Origin: Ignelater luminosus
Lineage: Eukaryota > Arthropoda > Insecta > Coleoptera > Elateridae
NCBI GenBank assembly: GCA_011009095.1
Contig: VTPC01003537.1
Span: forward strand, 170,464 to 234,463
Reading direction: 5' to 3'
Length of the DNA stretch: 64,000 nt
Below the pieces are notes generated by a model. It was not told where the DNA came from. It did no database searches and saw nothing but the letters and a program-made list of their open reading frames with translations. A program made the translations under genes and the position numbers. Shown here one piece after another: positions 10,162 through 23,524 of this stretch; positions within the stretch are counted from its first letter, which is position 1; every line of letters starts with the position of its first letter.

Positions 10162-12274
10162 TCAAAGACAAGTAGGCAAATTTACTACAAAGAAGAAATT
10201 TAGTTCGATCAAAGTACCTACTATTAGAAACACTCCATACATTATTAAACAAATCAATCCAACTTTCCAGTCAAGTCTGAAATTTATTAGTATTATTAAT
10301 TTATAACATTATTTATTCATAGTCTTACCTGAACCTGTTGCATATTAAACAAATGTAAAGAAATATCAATGTTGATAGCAAACAGGTAGCGTTGTAAGCT
10401 AAACCAGAAGAATTTATATCAATCCAATGGCTTCCATTTGTTTTGGGATAAAAACATGTTTTGATTAACCATGGTAATCCCAGACATAGTAGAACTTCAA
10501 ATGTATTTGCTCCTAATGCACTACTCATCCCCATGATACCTTGGCCTTGAAAAACATAAAAAATAGAAACATTAAATATTATTTTTTATTCTGGTTCAAT
10601 GGTTTGGGCATGTTTGACAACTCATATACTGGAACTACCTCGGAAATCTCATGAAGAATTTTCCTAATGGACATTGAATTTAACAGGACCAAGTCAAAAA
10701 GTTTGCTGAGAAACTAAAGAATCATGAAAGCAAAGGAACACTTTATATTATGTTGGAATGAAATTAAGCTTGGTAAGAAAATGAAGTATAAATAAGTTAT
10801 ATTTCATCCACTCAATTAGTTCAGTTTCAAACTTTTCAATCTCTACTAGGTATATCTAACCATACCTTGTTTGGACACGATGATGCAGGATACAATTTCT
10901 GGCATGCTACTTCCCACGGCTAAAAACGATAAACCCATAACCGAATCGGGTATGCTAATTGTATCGCCTGCAAAAATTAAAATTGTAAACTACAGTTTAC
11001 TCAAACAATCCACTCTTACCTATTGCTGTAATTAGCCATGCCAATAAATAAGATGTAGTACCAATCCAAAACATACACATAAGTAGCGTGAATGGATATA
11101 AATTCGGCGTTTTCTTGCAATTAGGTACTGTATAACTTAAAGTAAATACAATTGGCCAAGTTAAAATCCACCATAATTTCTTGTAAGATGCTTCCTTGTT
11201 TGGAAATACCCATAATTGTTGTTTTGAATCTTCTAGAATCATTCAGTTATTTAGTATGTTTTATTCTCAATGTGTTTACTAAATTTACCTTCACTTTCTA
11301 TCTTTTCTTCTTTCTCATCTAGAATGTCAATTATTACTTTATTGTAAAGTTAACTAGAAGACCATACCTTACTGTCAGTTTTTACATCATCGGGTAGGTT
11401 TTCATTTTCAGATCGTTGATGATCTATTAAATTTGAATCTGGTCTTGTATGAGTTTCTGTTATTCCATTTAATTTTTTCAACTCATAATTTTCTCTATGT
11501 TTTTTGCACTTGTTTATACATGCACCTGCTTTTTTATGTATTGCTTTATCGAAATACATGGCTGAAACACAATGTCCCGTATATTTACCTATTTCATTCT
11601 TATTAAGTCTCCTTACCTCCAATATAAATTACGTAAGCCAATACAAACGCTAGTGCTTCATACCAATACACCTTATCATCATACAACGTAGCAATAAGCA
11701 TCACAACGGAGATTCCATACATCAAACCATCACGTATAATAGAATAACATTCAAACTGAAACGCCATTCTTGCAAACAATCCACAACAAGCGGGCGCGGC
11801 CAAAATATTAAATACGTTGGACCCAACAACCGTACCAACGCCAAGATCACCTTCTGTGATAAACGTTCCGACGCAATTAATAAATAGTTCCGGACTTGCA
11901 CTTGTAATTGCCATAAAACTTGCGCCTGCTACATCTTCAGAGAGTTGGAGCTCTGAAAATGTACTATTTGATGGAAATTTGCATTTTTTAGATTTGTGTA
12001 CTTAATACTTACTTTTGACTAATGTTTGGATTCCTGGTACAAAATGATTATCACAGACTAGAGATAGAATTATGAAACAGTAACAAGTTAATAGAACATG
12101 AATGGTGATCCATCCAGCTCTTCTTTGTTCTCTTGTGAGACCATCTCTGGGAAATTCGTAAATTGCTGCTGGTGTGCAGTTTTCTTTTTGTGTGTCATTG
12201 GAGAGGTGATGAGTTTCGTTTTGGGCATGTTTTTCTTTACAAATGAAAAACCAGACAAAATTAAGTAAGATTTT
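10162..12274 (-). CDS. K+-dependent Na+/Ca2+ exchanger (SLC24/NCKX family), 5' end missing
   Basis: Eight exons on the minus strand: 12274-12013, 11952-11617, 11561-11373, 11318-11289, 11232-11020, 10967-10866, 10545-10329 and 10276-10162. All phases agree, giving 487 residues without a start methionine. Exon 1 holds a hydrophobic segment, then NCTPAAIYEFPRDGLTREQR, typical before the first transporter helices. The first alpha repeat reads SEDVAGASFMAITSASPELF and then GTFITEGDLGVGTVVGSNVF; the second reads GDTISIPDSVMGLSFLAVGS and MGMSSALGANTFEV. The central cytosolic loop (11561-11289) is charged and short. Family members exchange Na+ for Ca2+ plus K+ across the plasma membrane. Odd points: TSASPE replaces the usual small-residue SSAPE-like core, and the initiating exon is not found, perhaps because a LINE sits just upstream. 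Confidence 0.88.
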
Positions 12275-12520
12275 CTATAGTTTTCAACAAAGTTTAATTG
12301 TTAAAGTTAAATGTTATTAAACTTAATTGCTGTTTGCATGAACAAATATTTTTTAGAAAATGTTGCGACTGAAAACGTTAATTACGAGCGATTTTTGATT
12401 CTTTTCAGGAGGAAGTGACAGCGAAACTATGATGTTTTCAGAATTGCACCTCAGGGAATATGTATAAATAAAATACATAAGTACAAACACAAACATAACG
12501 ATCACAGATAGAAATAAAAG

Positions 12521-14390
12521 TCACAGTTTAATGTCCAAATTATTTATATATTCTATCGATTCTGGTATCGCCGAGGCTAAATGTTCCAGGTTTCCATCGA
12601 ATTTTCTTAATGGACATTCAGTGATAATGTGTTGGATGATCTGTCTTTCGGCACCGCATTCACACTCAGGAGAGGGTGCTCTGTTCCATTTATGATGGGA
12701 GTTTAAACAGTTGCCATGTCGCGTTCTTACTCGGTTGAGAGCAACCCAATTTCTGCGTGGAAGGTCGAAGCCATATTCTCCCTACATTCTGGCATTGCTG
12801 GTTTGGGCCTGCTATTTTGCATGTTCTGCCACTAGGTGGTCGTGAGAAAGTTATTTGTTCTCAGTTCCAATGCAGTTTCTAATAGGGGCTTTCTGAAACG
12901 CAAGCGACCGCCATTTGCATCGTCGATGTTCCCATGTACTGGTGGTTGGGGATTGATAGTGATTGTTTGGTATTCCCTTAATAGTGCGTTCTTTCGGTGT
13001 AGGCTTGGAGGGAGAATATGGCTTAAAACCGGTAGCCACTTTATTGTGCCACATATCAGGCGCATCGTAGTATTAAGTTGGTATCAACAAGTTTGGCGTG
13101 CGGGCTGTTTAACCACACAGGAGCACAGTGTTTGGCAGCCGAGTACACAAGTCCTAGAGCAGTTGCTGTTGAAATCCAAGAGGTCCCGCAGAGTTTTTTT
13201 AAGATGTTGTTACGAGTTCTGAGTTTTGCTGCGGTTTTTTAAGGTGCTGTCTGAACGACAGTGTCACTTTCAGGTATTTAAAGTTGATAACGTGTCAAAG
13301 TAATTGGGTATCGGCATACACTTGGAGTCTCCTGTCAGCTATCTTATTGTTTAAATGAAAGCAGCACATTTTGGTTTTATTGAAATTTGGCTTAAGCCTC
13401 CACCGCCTAAAGTACTCCATCAGTTCTCGAAAATCTTCTGTTAGGGTTTCTTTGATATTTCCAGCTACAGTGTTTCTAGAAGCAATCATCCAATCATCTG
13501 CGTAGCCAAATTCTTTAGATCTAGTGGTTGGCATGTCGGCAATATACAAACTAAACAGAATAGGGACTAGTATGGAACCTTGTGGTATTTCCCATGGTGA
13601 CTTGGAGTCGTTTGACGGTCAGCATGTTGTTTAACAGTCTAGCTGTTGTTCTGCGTGGAATCACTAGCAGAATTTAAGAATAAGCCCATTCTTCCAGACC
13701 GTATCATAGGCTGCAGTTAGGTTTATTAATGCTACAGACGTTTTTAGCTTGCTCTGAAAACCGGCTTCTGTGTAGGTTGTAAGGGCTAGGACCTGATCTG
13801 TGGCGCTTCTTTCAGGTCAACTGTGATTACTCTGAGTATACCCGGACCGATTCGGCTTAGAATAAGCCTTTCAAGAAGCTTATAAGTCGTGCTCAACAAA
13901 ACAATAGGGCGATAGCTCTCCTGTTTATCGCCTGATTTGCCTGGTTTTAATATGGCAATGATATTTGTCTGTTTAAAGATATTTGGCAATTGTCCAGTGC
14001 TGAGTAGAATTTTGATAGCCAGGTTCTAGCTACTCTTCCGCAGTGGGTGCATGCCATCAAGGCCAGTTGCTTTGCTGGGCTTTATATCTTTGAGTGCGTT
14101 AGAGATATCATCCATGCTGAACTTTATATAGAGAATTCTGATGCCGCTTGAGTCGAGCGTTTTAGGGTTTTTAGCTTTTTTTTGATTTTGATAGTAAAGT
14201 CTTTATCTTCTCTCTCACTAGATGTAGTAACGGTGTGTGAGGCAATCTTATTTGGATAGATGTTTGGCTTTATGCGGGTTTCTGCAAAGTGTTAGAATTG
14301 CAGTTTTATTTTGGTGAGTTTTTTGCTCCGAATAAAAGTTTTAGATCGCGAAAACCATTCTAATTGCTCTGGGGGTCGTGTCTATTTGAC
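12521..14390 (-). mobile_element. Decayed jockey-clade-like non-LTR retrotransposon (pol 3' half)
   Basis: Minus-strand frames hold reverse-transcriptase landmarks in order: SYRPIVLLSTTYKLLERLI (near 13900), FGYADDWMIAS (the YADD catalytic box, near 13500), a region with LKPNFNKTKMCCFHLNN, then RKNALLREYQ (near 12990). A C-terminal part follows with LNRVRTRHGNCLNSHHKW and cysteines CECG and HIITECP, ending in a TGA at 12523-12521. Several frameshifts and stops interrupt it. The 5' part (endonuclease, gag) is missing or too diverged. It lies directly upstream of the exchanger gene and probably displaced or interrupts its 5' region. Confidence 0.8.
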
Positions 14391-17300
14391 ACAAGCGATG
14401 TTTCATTTAAGCTGAAGATTGAGTAGTTCGGAAACTATCACTGTTGGCCTGTCGATTACTATGACCGAATTCACACTTTTTGCCCTAGAAAGAGACAGTA
14501 AAACGAAAAAACGATCAGATGTGAAATATGATTTTTCATCCTTCGATAACTTTTCTTCAGGAGGGCGAACTAGACTTCTGACCACCGCAGGTAGCTTTTT
14601 TCTTTACGATACAGGGCCGATGCAGGAACGTGCAAATGAGACTACTTGCCAGAGGTGCCGCACAGTGGAAAATATGACAACTGAAACTGACATTAAACGC
14701 ACCACGTACCTTAAGAAGTTTTGCCACAAACATCAAATATCCTAAAGCCCTAATCTAGAGATTCTTGTTTTGTTCAAAATTTGTAATTTTGAACTAATAA
14801 TTTGTTTGGTTATTTAGTTTCTACGAGAGTTCAGAGCAGATTTCCAGCGTTTTGTTCCCAGAAATTCCAGCGGTTTTCAAAAACATTACGAAAATCCGTA
14901 TCTGTAAGTTCCTAAGTGTGATCTGCAACTTTACAAGTTTGTGAATTCTAGGCGTACTTTATGTACGACCTAAAACAAGGTGTTACTGTATTACCACTAA
15001 AGAAATACATATTCAATCAATATCTTAATTTAACAGAATTTTTCATCATGGATCTTAATTATACGTTTTTGTACTTAAAATAAACAAATATTATTAAACG
15101 AATGACACACAAAAAAAGAAGATACGATAAAATAGGAGTAAATGTGGATAAACCAAAATAAATTAACAAATAAAATGAGATTAAATTAAAACTAGACTAA
15201 TCTGAATTCTGGTAGATGAAATTAAAACAAAGTTAACAAACTAAATGAACCAGCACGACAATCATAAATCAACTAATTTCTCTTATTGTTTATAGTACGT
15301 CTACGCTAAACCTTGAAGAATGTATTCGGGAAGTAGATAATAATGTAAAATTGCTCAATCTTCTTAAATGGTGTTTTGCCCAATTCAAGTTTTACGTTAA
15401 GAGTTTGTGTACATTAATTCATGGAATCGCAAAATATTACACAATCTCTGTTTAAAAAATAAATACATAAGATAAAAATTTATTATTAGAAATAAATGAA
15501 TAAATAAATTGCCATCAAAGTAACTTTCCCATGTCCTATTTATAGTAGAGGTAGCTAAAATAGTTTTAATGGCAACTAAATTTTAAAGAAAGAAAGAAAA
15601 AGTGAGATATTCAAGTATCTTGATTGATGATCCTTTTCAGATTTGCATTAAATCCTTGCAAAGCTTCTTACATTTAGGGGCAGAACTGACGCAAGCAATC
15701 TTTTAGGTCTCTCAAAGGATTTGATCCTTTTGTTTTTATTTAAAAAAATCTTTAGTGATTAAAATAGACCGGACCATTATAATCATTTCTTTTTCATAAA
15801 ATTTCAGTTTCTTGATATTTTTTACATTAAGGTTATAATACTGTATAGAGACTATATTTTATCTAAAATTAGCAATTTTGAATAAAACATAATTTCTTAA
15901 AATTACCAGGTCAATAGTACATGCTCAATAATGATGTCGGAACAATAAACCAGAGCTTTTGCTCGATGGGCGTCAGTCCATCTGACAGAGCTTCTTCTTC
16001 TCAAGATTGTTTTATTTTACCGAATAGTTATCTCATAACAATTTGGGATTCTTTTTGCCCTTTTTCTTCTTTCTTCTTAAGTTTGCTATAGTTTTGATTT
16101 TTGAAAGACCTACTTCTTGTGCGTTCTAAGTTCTACAATTCCCTTCTATTTGAATATGTTAGTTCGTTGATTTTGTTTGTTAGTAAATTGTGGCAAGCAG
16201 TTCAACAAAAAAATTCTTAGAATTTTCAACAAATTACCACTATCATTTTTATTAACTAGTGGATTTCTTATCACACAAACTTTAAAACCTTGAATATGCC
16301 AAGGCGTTTATTTACAAGAAGATAGATAAACTTAAAGTGTAGAGTTTTTATTTTCCGGTTAGCTTACAAACTTAGGAAATGAATTTGAATTAGTGAGACG
16401 GAATGCATGAAGTTGATTTTGCCATTGATCAATAATTTCTTACAGTTTGAAGAGTTTCTTCATTCCTTCCTTCCTGCTATGTTACAAGATGCATCAACCC
16501 ATTTATTAATATGTAACACCGCCACCAACTTGAGACTCTTTACTCTTGCCAGATCTTGTCATTTCATAGGGCCGTTCATAAGTAACATAAACTATAGACA
16601 TTTTAATGGTGCAAAGACTCAATTTAAAGATAAGTTCTGAGCAGATTATGCTTAGCTTGGCATGTCTCATTTCGAATCTTATGTGTGAAATCTGATAATC
16701 AACTTTAAATTTCCATAGGCTTGGTATCTTCAAATCATTACCAGACAGCAGAATTCCCTATGTGCTTGACCGGCATTCAAATAAGAAAACACTAGACGAA
16801 AACAAAAGGCGAACGAGCATTTTGTGGGTGGTACTTGTTCAGTAGATGCGTTAACAGGAGCGAACGAATATTACTTAGTCAAACTGGTTTATTACTCGGT
16901 ACTTATGGAGATCGGTTCTTTGGTCAATAAACGTCAACGACAACAACAACATTACTTGCAAGTCGTTTCAGTAAATGATCGTTAGTAAAGAAAAATCTTC
17001 TTACCTCTATAAAACTAGTCAGTCTAAAAAAGTTGATTATCTGTTCGGGGAAGTATGATGATCATCTTGAGAAACTATTCCAGCGTAAAAAGCCAGAGAT
17101 AATTCAAGAGTAAAATCCTCATCCAATACAGAACAGTTTAGGCCCTTTCTTCTTGGGCGTTTGTATCTCAATCGCATTTTGTTTATTTGACTTCAAGTTT
17201 TTAAAGCTACCCGCCACTAAAGTGGGAAATAAAATACGTTGACTTTTCTTGCCCCGTTTGCATTCTACAAGCTGATGATCCCCGTTTTAGGATTCTGTTT

Positions 17301-18299
17301 TGATGGAAACCTTTAGAGTTACTCATGCTCGATTTTGCTAAAATAGATTTGATACAGCTCCAACTGGAAACATTTTCAGCAGAATTCGAGAAGTTCAATT
17401 GGTCTAAAGAACTGTACGGTCAAATAAAATCAGTCGACAGGCTTGGGAAGTATTAGTCTTATTCCAACTATTCTTTGTTAGGGGGATTGCGTTGTGTTGT
17501 TCAAACTATTTCCTATGAGGTTAGTTTGGCTTTGATCTTACTTTCTTTTTTGGTTTTGATTTCTGGAGTTAGAATTTTTGATTTGGTTTGGTACCAGGAT
17601 TATGTATGGTTCTTCTTGCTTGGACTGCTATTTAGGACGAGAAACCCTAACAATCTACTCTATAGAATTAAAACAACCTCGACCCTACTAGGAAACAATC
17701 ATCAACAACCCAAAACCTATTGAGGATCACCGCTACTTTAGCAGGCTAACTCGTAGACATCTTACTGTACAATGAAGCCACCGGAAGCTTTGTTTGAATC
17801 TGTTCAGATCTCCAAGCTATTCCATCGTCACAGCTGCCAGAGACCCACTTATCAGCAGTACGCAGAATCTCCAACCTTGTACGGGGTTTCTATAGCAGGC
17901 AACTAAGTTCCTTGTCATTGAGAGACTGGGTTACAGTTTTATGAAAGAACAAAAAGCAATCATAAACGCCACATGACGCTACTACCACCTGGCACATCAC
18001 AATACACTACGATATTGCCAGCTAAAACCGTCCACTTACGACGCCACCCACGCCTAGTCTGTAGAGACTTCTCAGCCGCAGTGACAACCAAGCAACGAAT
18101 TATCGGACTTACTATCCTACAACCCTGCCGATTCGAACAATACAAAATTGTTCTCACCTCCAAACCAACCTGATGCGCTACTCTAACCAACGAAGTGCGA
18201 ACCGTATAGCGCCAGGACACCGTTCTCACACAGCCAGCGATTCAACTACTTAAGGAGTAGGAAATCTACTTTAAAACTCTGACTGACAGCAAAGAATTA
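14391..18299. other. Intergenic DNA, likely old repeats, no gene recognised
   Basis: Open frames (longest 108 codons at 14419-14745) match nothing I know. The sequence from about 16800 shows mixed composition typical of degraded elements. Base composition becomes GC-richer from about 17700 towards the LINE gag remnant. I cannot assign ends or a class. Confidence 0.45.
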
Positions 18300-19800
18300 A
18301 ACCACCGGCAACGTACTGTACTTTGGTGACGCCGAAAAGCTGTACGTACCTAAAGATGCCCGCCATTGCGTGTGCTTTGCCGGACACTGCTCTATACAAT
18401 CACAAACAGCGCACTGCAGAGGCCATGGCAACCCAGAGGTTCCAGTCGAGGCTCTGGCCTGGGATTTGTTGGGTCAAAACATTTCTTTTGGAAACGACCA
18501 CCGTATACGAATGTGTTCGTTGCGTTGGGGAAGAAGTACCACGGAGGTTTGGTTACACAAGTGTCGCATTTTTAACAATGGCCCCCCAGTTCATCAAACA
18601 GAGATGGGAAATTGCTTGTAGATACTGGAAGATGCAACTTTTGTTCACCGTCGTCCACAAAAACCGAACAAAAAGTCGACTAAAAGAAGAAACAAACAGC
18701 TAAAGAAGACTCTCAGTCTCCGGCTTGTTAATCACCTTTAAAATGCATGAAGTGCTGAACTCCCGGTTGCCCTGTTTAGCAAACTATTATTTGGACAAGA
18801 CCTGCCGAGGTGCAGCAACCGCAACGACCCTTAGAGGTACAATCGAGTTGCAAAGCACCACATCGACAAAATTTGTCTTGCATAGCCCCGGCGCTTTGCA
18901 AGGACTTAACACTCTTTAGAGACTTGTTAAATCCATTGTAATTCTGCATTTATTTCTTCCATATAATATAAACACGAAGGCTGAACAAAAAAAATATTCA
19001 ACAGTTTGATTCAGTCTCCAAAGAGCAATGACATAAACAGTAGTAGCGAGATTCAGGTTCCGACCTTGCTACGCCACTGATTAGTCCAGCGTCCTTCTCC
19101 TTCACCAAGCTCACCGACTGATCGGAAGCCATCTCTTGGAAGACAATTCCATCCACTGGAGTACTTAATGAAGATCTATCCACGCCCTATCACCTTTTAC
19201 TACCACTACCCGACTGTAGTGCCCGCTGCCCGTGACGTCACTCCCTTGGTGTGGCGGCTGCTACCTCCGGACAGTTTAGCTCATTTCCCCTGGAATGCGA
19301 CGAAGCACCCCTTTAGGCACTGACGACTTCCGAATCCGAGATACGGCCCCAGGATAACGACGCGCCTTTTTTGTTTCCGGACGAAGCTCTGGTTCCGGTT
19401 TTGTTGGATGGATGGCGTTATACAACACAGAGTCTCCCTAAAATGTACCAGGCGCGATCCAAAACCTGCGCCACTAAGAAATCAGGGAATTCTTTAACTG
19501 AGGACAAAACCCGGAAGGTATTCTTACCAAAAGGAGATGATCTCTGTCCACCGGGAGAGTCTTTACATCTTTGGTTTTTGTCCTTCTGAAGAAAACCACC
19601 GAAGTTAAGGCGATCCGCGTGGAGAAGAGCATCAATTGGTCAGTGCCACCGCTGTCAATGGTTCGGACACTCAGGTATTCCCAAGTAGCGAGCGCGTGGA
19701 TGGGTGAGACGTCTACCCCAGAAAAGCAGACTACTGTTATCGACCTTTTCAAATCTTTTCTGGTGTTGAAAACTCTTGGTCAAGCTCTCTGTGAGGTGTT
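18300..19800 (+). mobile_element. Remnant of a LINE ORF1 (gag-like) with CCHC knuckle
   Basis: The block is clearly GC-richer than its flanks. Reading near 19640-19700 gives GQCHRCQWFGHS, the start of the first CCHC zinc knuckle of jockey-type gag proteins (usually GQCHRCQ-FGH--xxC); the final Cys and later knuckles are lost. Preceding frames are Pro/Arg/Ser-rich, as in such ORF1 proteins, but broken by many stops. Limits are approximate and only the knuckle is a specific match. It is not contiguous with any pol region in the window. Confidence 0.5.
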
Positions 19801-21544
19801 TTTATCAACGACATCATAGCCTTCTTCGGAGTCTAAACAACCGCCGACAATGCTAGGTGACCAACGAAGCCCATCTACCATCCAAGAACCCGCTCCTTCA
19901 AGAGCAGACATCAACGAAGGAGGTAGAAGATTCAGTCTAGGTATACTCCATTAGCTAAAGTTCATTGCGAATATTAACTCTCGAGCCGAATCGAGCTCTC
20001 TTCCAAATCTCACTCCTTACCATTTAACCTAAAAAGATGTCTTTTATTTTAATAACGAAGCTCTGAGCCTTGAAAATGCACGCTATAAGCTGCAAACGTT
20101 CTTCTTAGAGTAAAATAAGTGCATTTTCCTAAAATGATATGCCGTCTTTAACATACTCCCCCCTATTTCCTGAGAAACAGATGACTCTGGTAACAAATGT
20201 GTCACAAAGTCCGACTAGCTCAAAAAGCTCGGGCTTTTCGAAAAGACGATTCTTTTAGGGTCGTTTGCGACACCGCAGCTTGAGAATTATTGGTTCTACC
20301 GGTACTAAAAATCTCTTCAGAGTGAAACTTAGAGAATTGGTTAAATTTTAATTTTAACGTCCGATAAGACTTTTAAATGAGTTTCCTGAAGTTTTCTGCA
20401 GTTTCGAATTGTAGGGTATATAAATTTAAAATAACAAATCTTGGGTTATGCTTGTTTTGTTTACTTGTAAGTGTTTCTAATTCGTCTGCTTTATTTGTAA
20501 ATAGTAAACTAGGATTAGTGTAAAAAAGTAAAATAGGCTTCTGTTACCCATAGTTCCGCCTCTGACTCATTAATCAAATTAAATCAAAGTTGTAGCGAAT
20601 ATTCTATTGGACTTTGTCTCTTTCTCTTTATCTAGTTTTCAGTTTGTGCTTTCATACAAAGATAAATATCTTCTCAATTATAGAAAATAATTGAAGCGGT
20701 CATTGTTAAAAGAGGATATGTAACAAAAATCAAACTGTTGGTAAAGTTAAAAAAACTGCCTAACAAAAAGAAAAGGAAATTTTTTATTACTTTAGTGATG
20801 ACAGTTTTCTCCCGACTTTTCTACAAATTGATTTTACCGCTCTCTGTTAAAAAAAGAAAAGAATTTACAAATGTTTTACAGCAAATTGAAATTTTGCCAA
20901 TACCCCCTTTTAACAAATGAGCGCTTCAATTAGCAGTTAATTACCTGATTCAGCTAGACCAATAACAAAAACCAACGTAGCACATACTACAATCGATTTA
21001 AAAAATAAATTCATCCCTGTAATAAGCTTTCTTATAATAAAAATCACTTGCTTCACCAAAACCGTTAAAATAAATATTTTAAATTTTACAAAACTCGCAT
21101 ATTTGTTTTTTGATAATTAGCAACAATTACAAATAATGTAGTAGCTTTATCAGATAAATACTAGACTCAAGACTATTTTATCAGCACTGCGTGTCACATT
21201 TTATTTATTTTATGTTTACTTTAGTGACGATGAAAACTTTTATAATTTATTGAACAGTTCTTGTATAATAGGATTAAACGGCACTACCGTGATGCGGAGG
21301 ACGTAGAGCTTATACTAAAATTCATCTTTGTTATCAGTAACGACTTGTTAACAATGGATCCAAGTATTCTTTATAATCTAATTTAAAGGTTGTATAATTA
21401 CGTTTTTTAAAAGGAAATGGATTTAGTGCACGAGAAATATAATCATGTACAAACATAAAAAAACATGATTTATTTATATATTATTTAACTACAAATATGA
21501 TATGTTTAATACAGGATTAAATACTTTAAATGTTAGTTGGATTA
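19801..21544. other. Intergenic DNA downstream of HPPD, no gene seen
   Basis: No frame has a recognisable domain. A 60-codon Lys-rich frame at 20738-20920 is A-rich and most likely chance. GC falls back to background after about 20300. Confidence 0.5.
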
Positions 21545-21550
21545 TTTATT
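21545..21550 (-). promoter_or_regulatory. Candidate polyadenylation signal for HPPD
   Basis: An exact AATAAA on the minus strand lies 13 bp beyond the stop codon. Another sits near 21470, which would give a more usual 3' UTR of about 90 bases. Either could be used. Confidence 0.4.
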
Positions 21551-21563
21551 AATGCTTTTAATA

Positions 21564-23524
<1,961 letters not shown>

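Noticed and set aside
12374..12501. A 5' exon for the exchanger with a hydrophobic start (MFVFVLMYFIYTYS)
   Set aside because: It can be joined in phase through a GTAATT donor, but it lies in what is probably the LINE 3' untranslated tail, and a second hydrophobic segment follows at once in the next exon. Evidence too weak to include.
17960..18703. Host gene suggested by higher GC and several 60-126-codon frames
   Set aside because: Frames overlap on both strands with no splice pattern, and the only recognisable motif nearby is a LINE gag knuckle.
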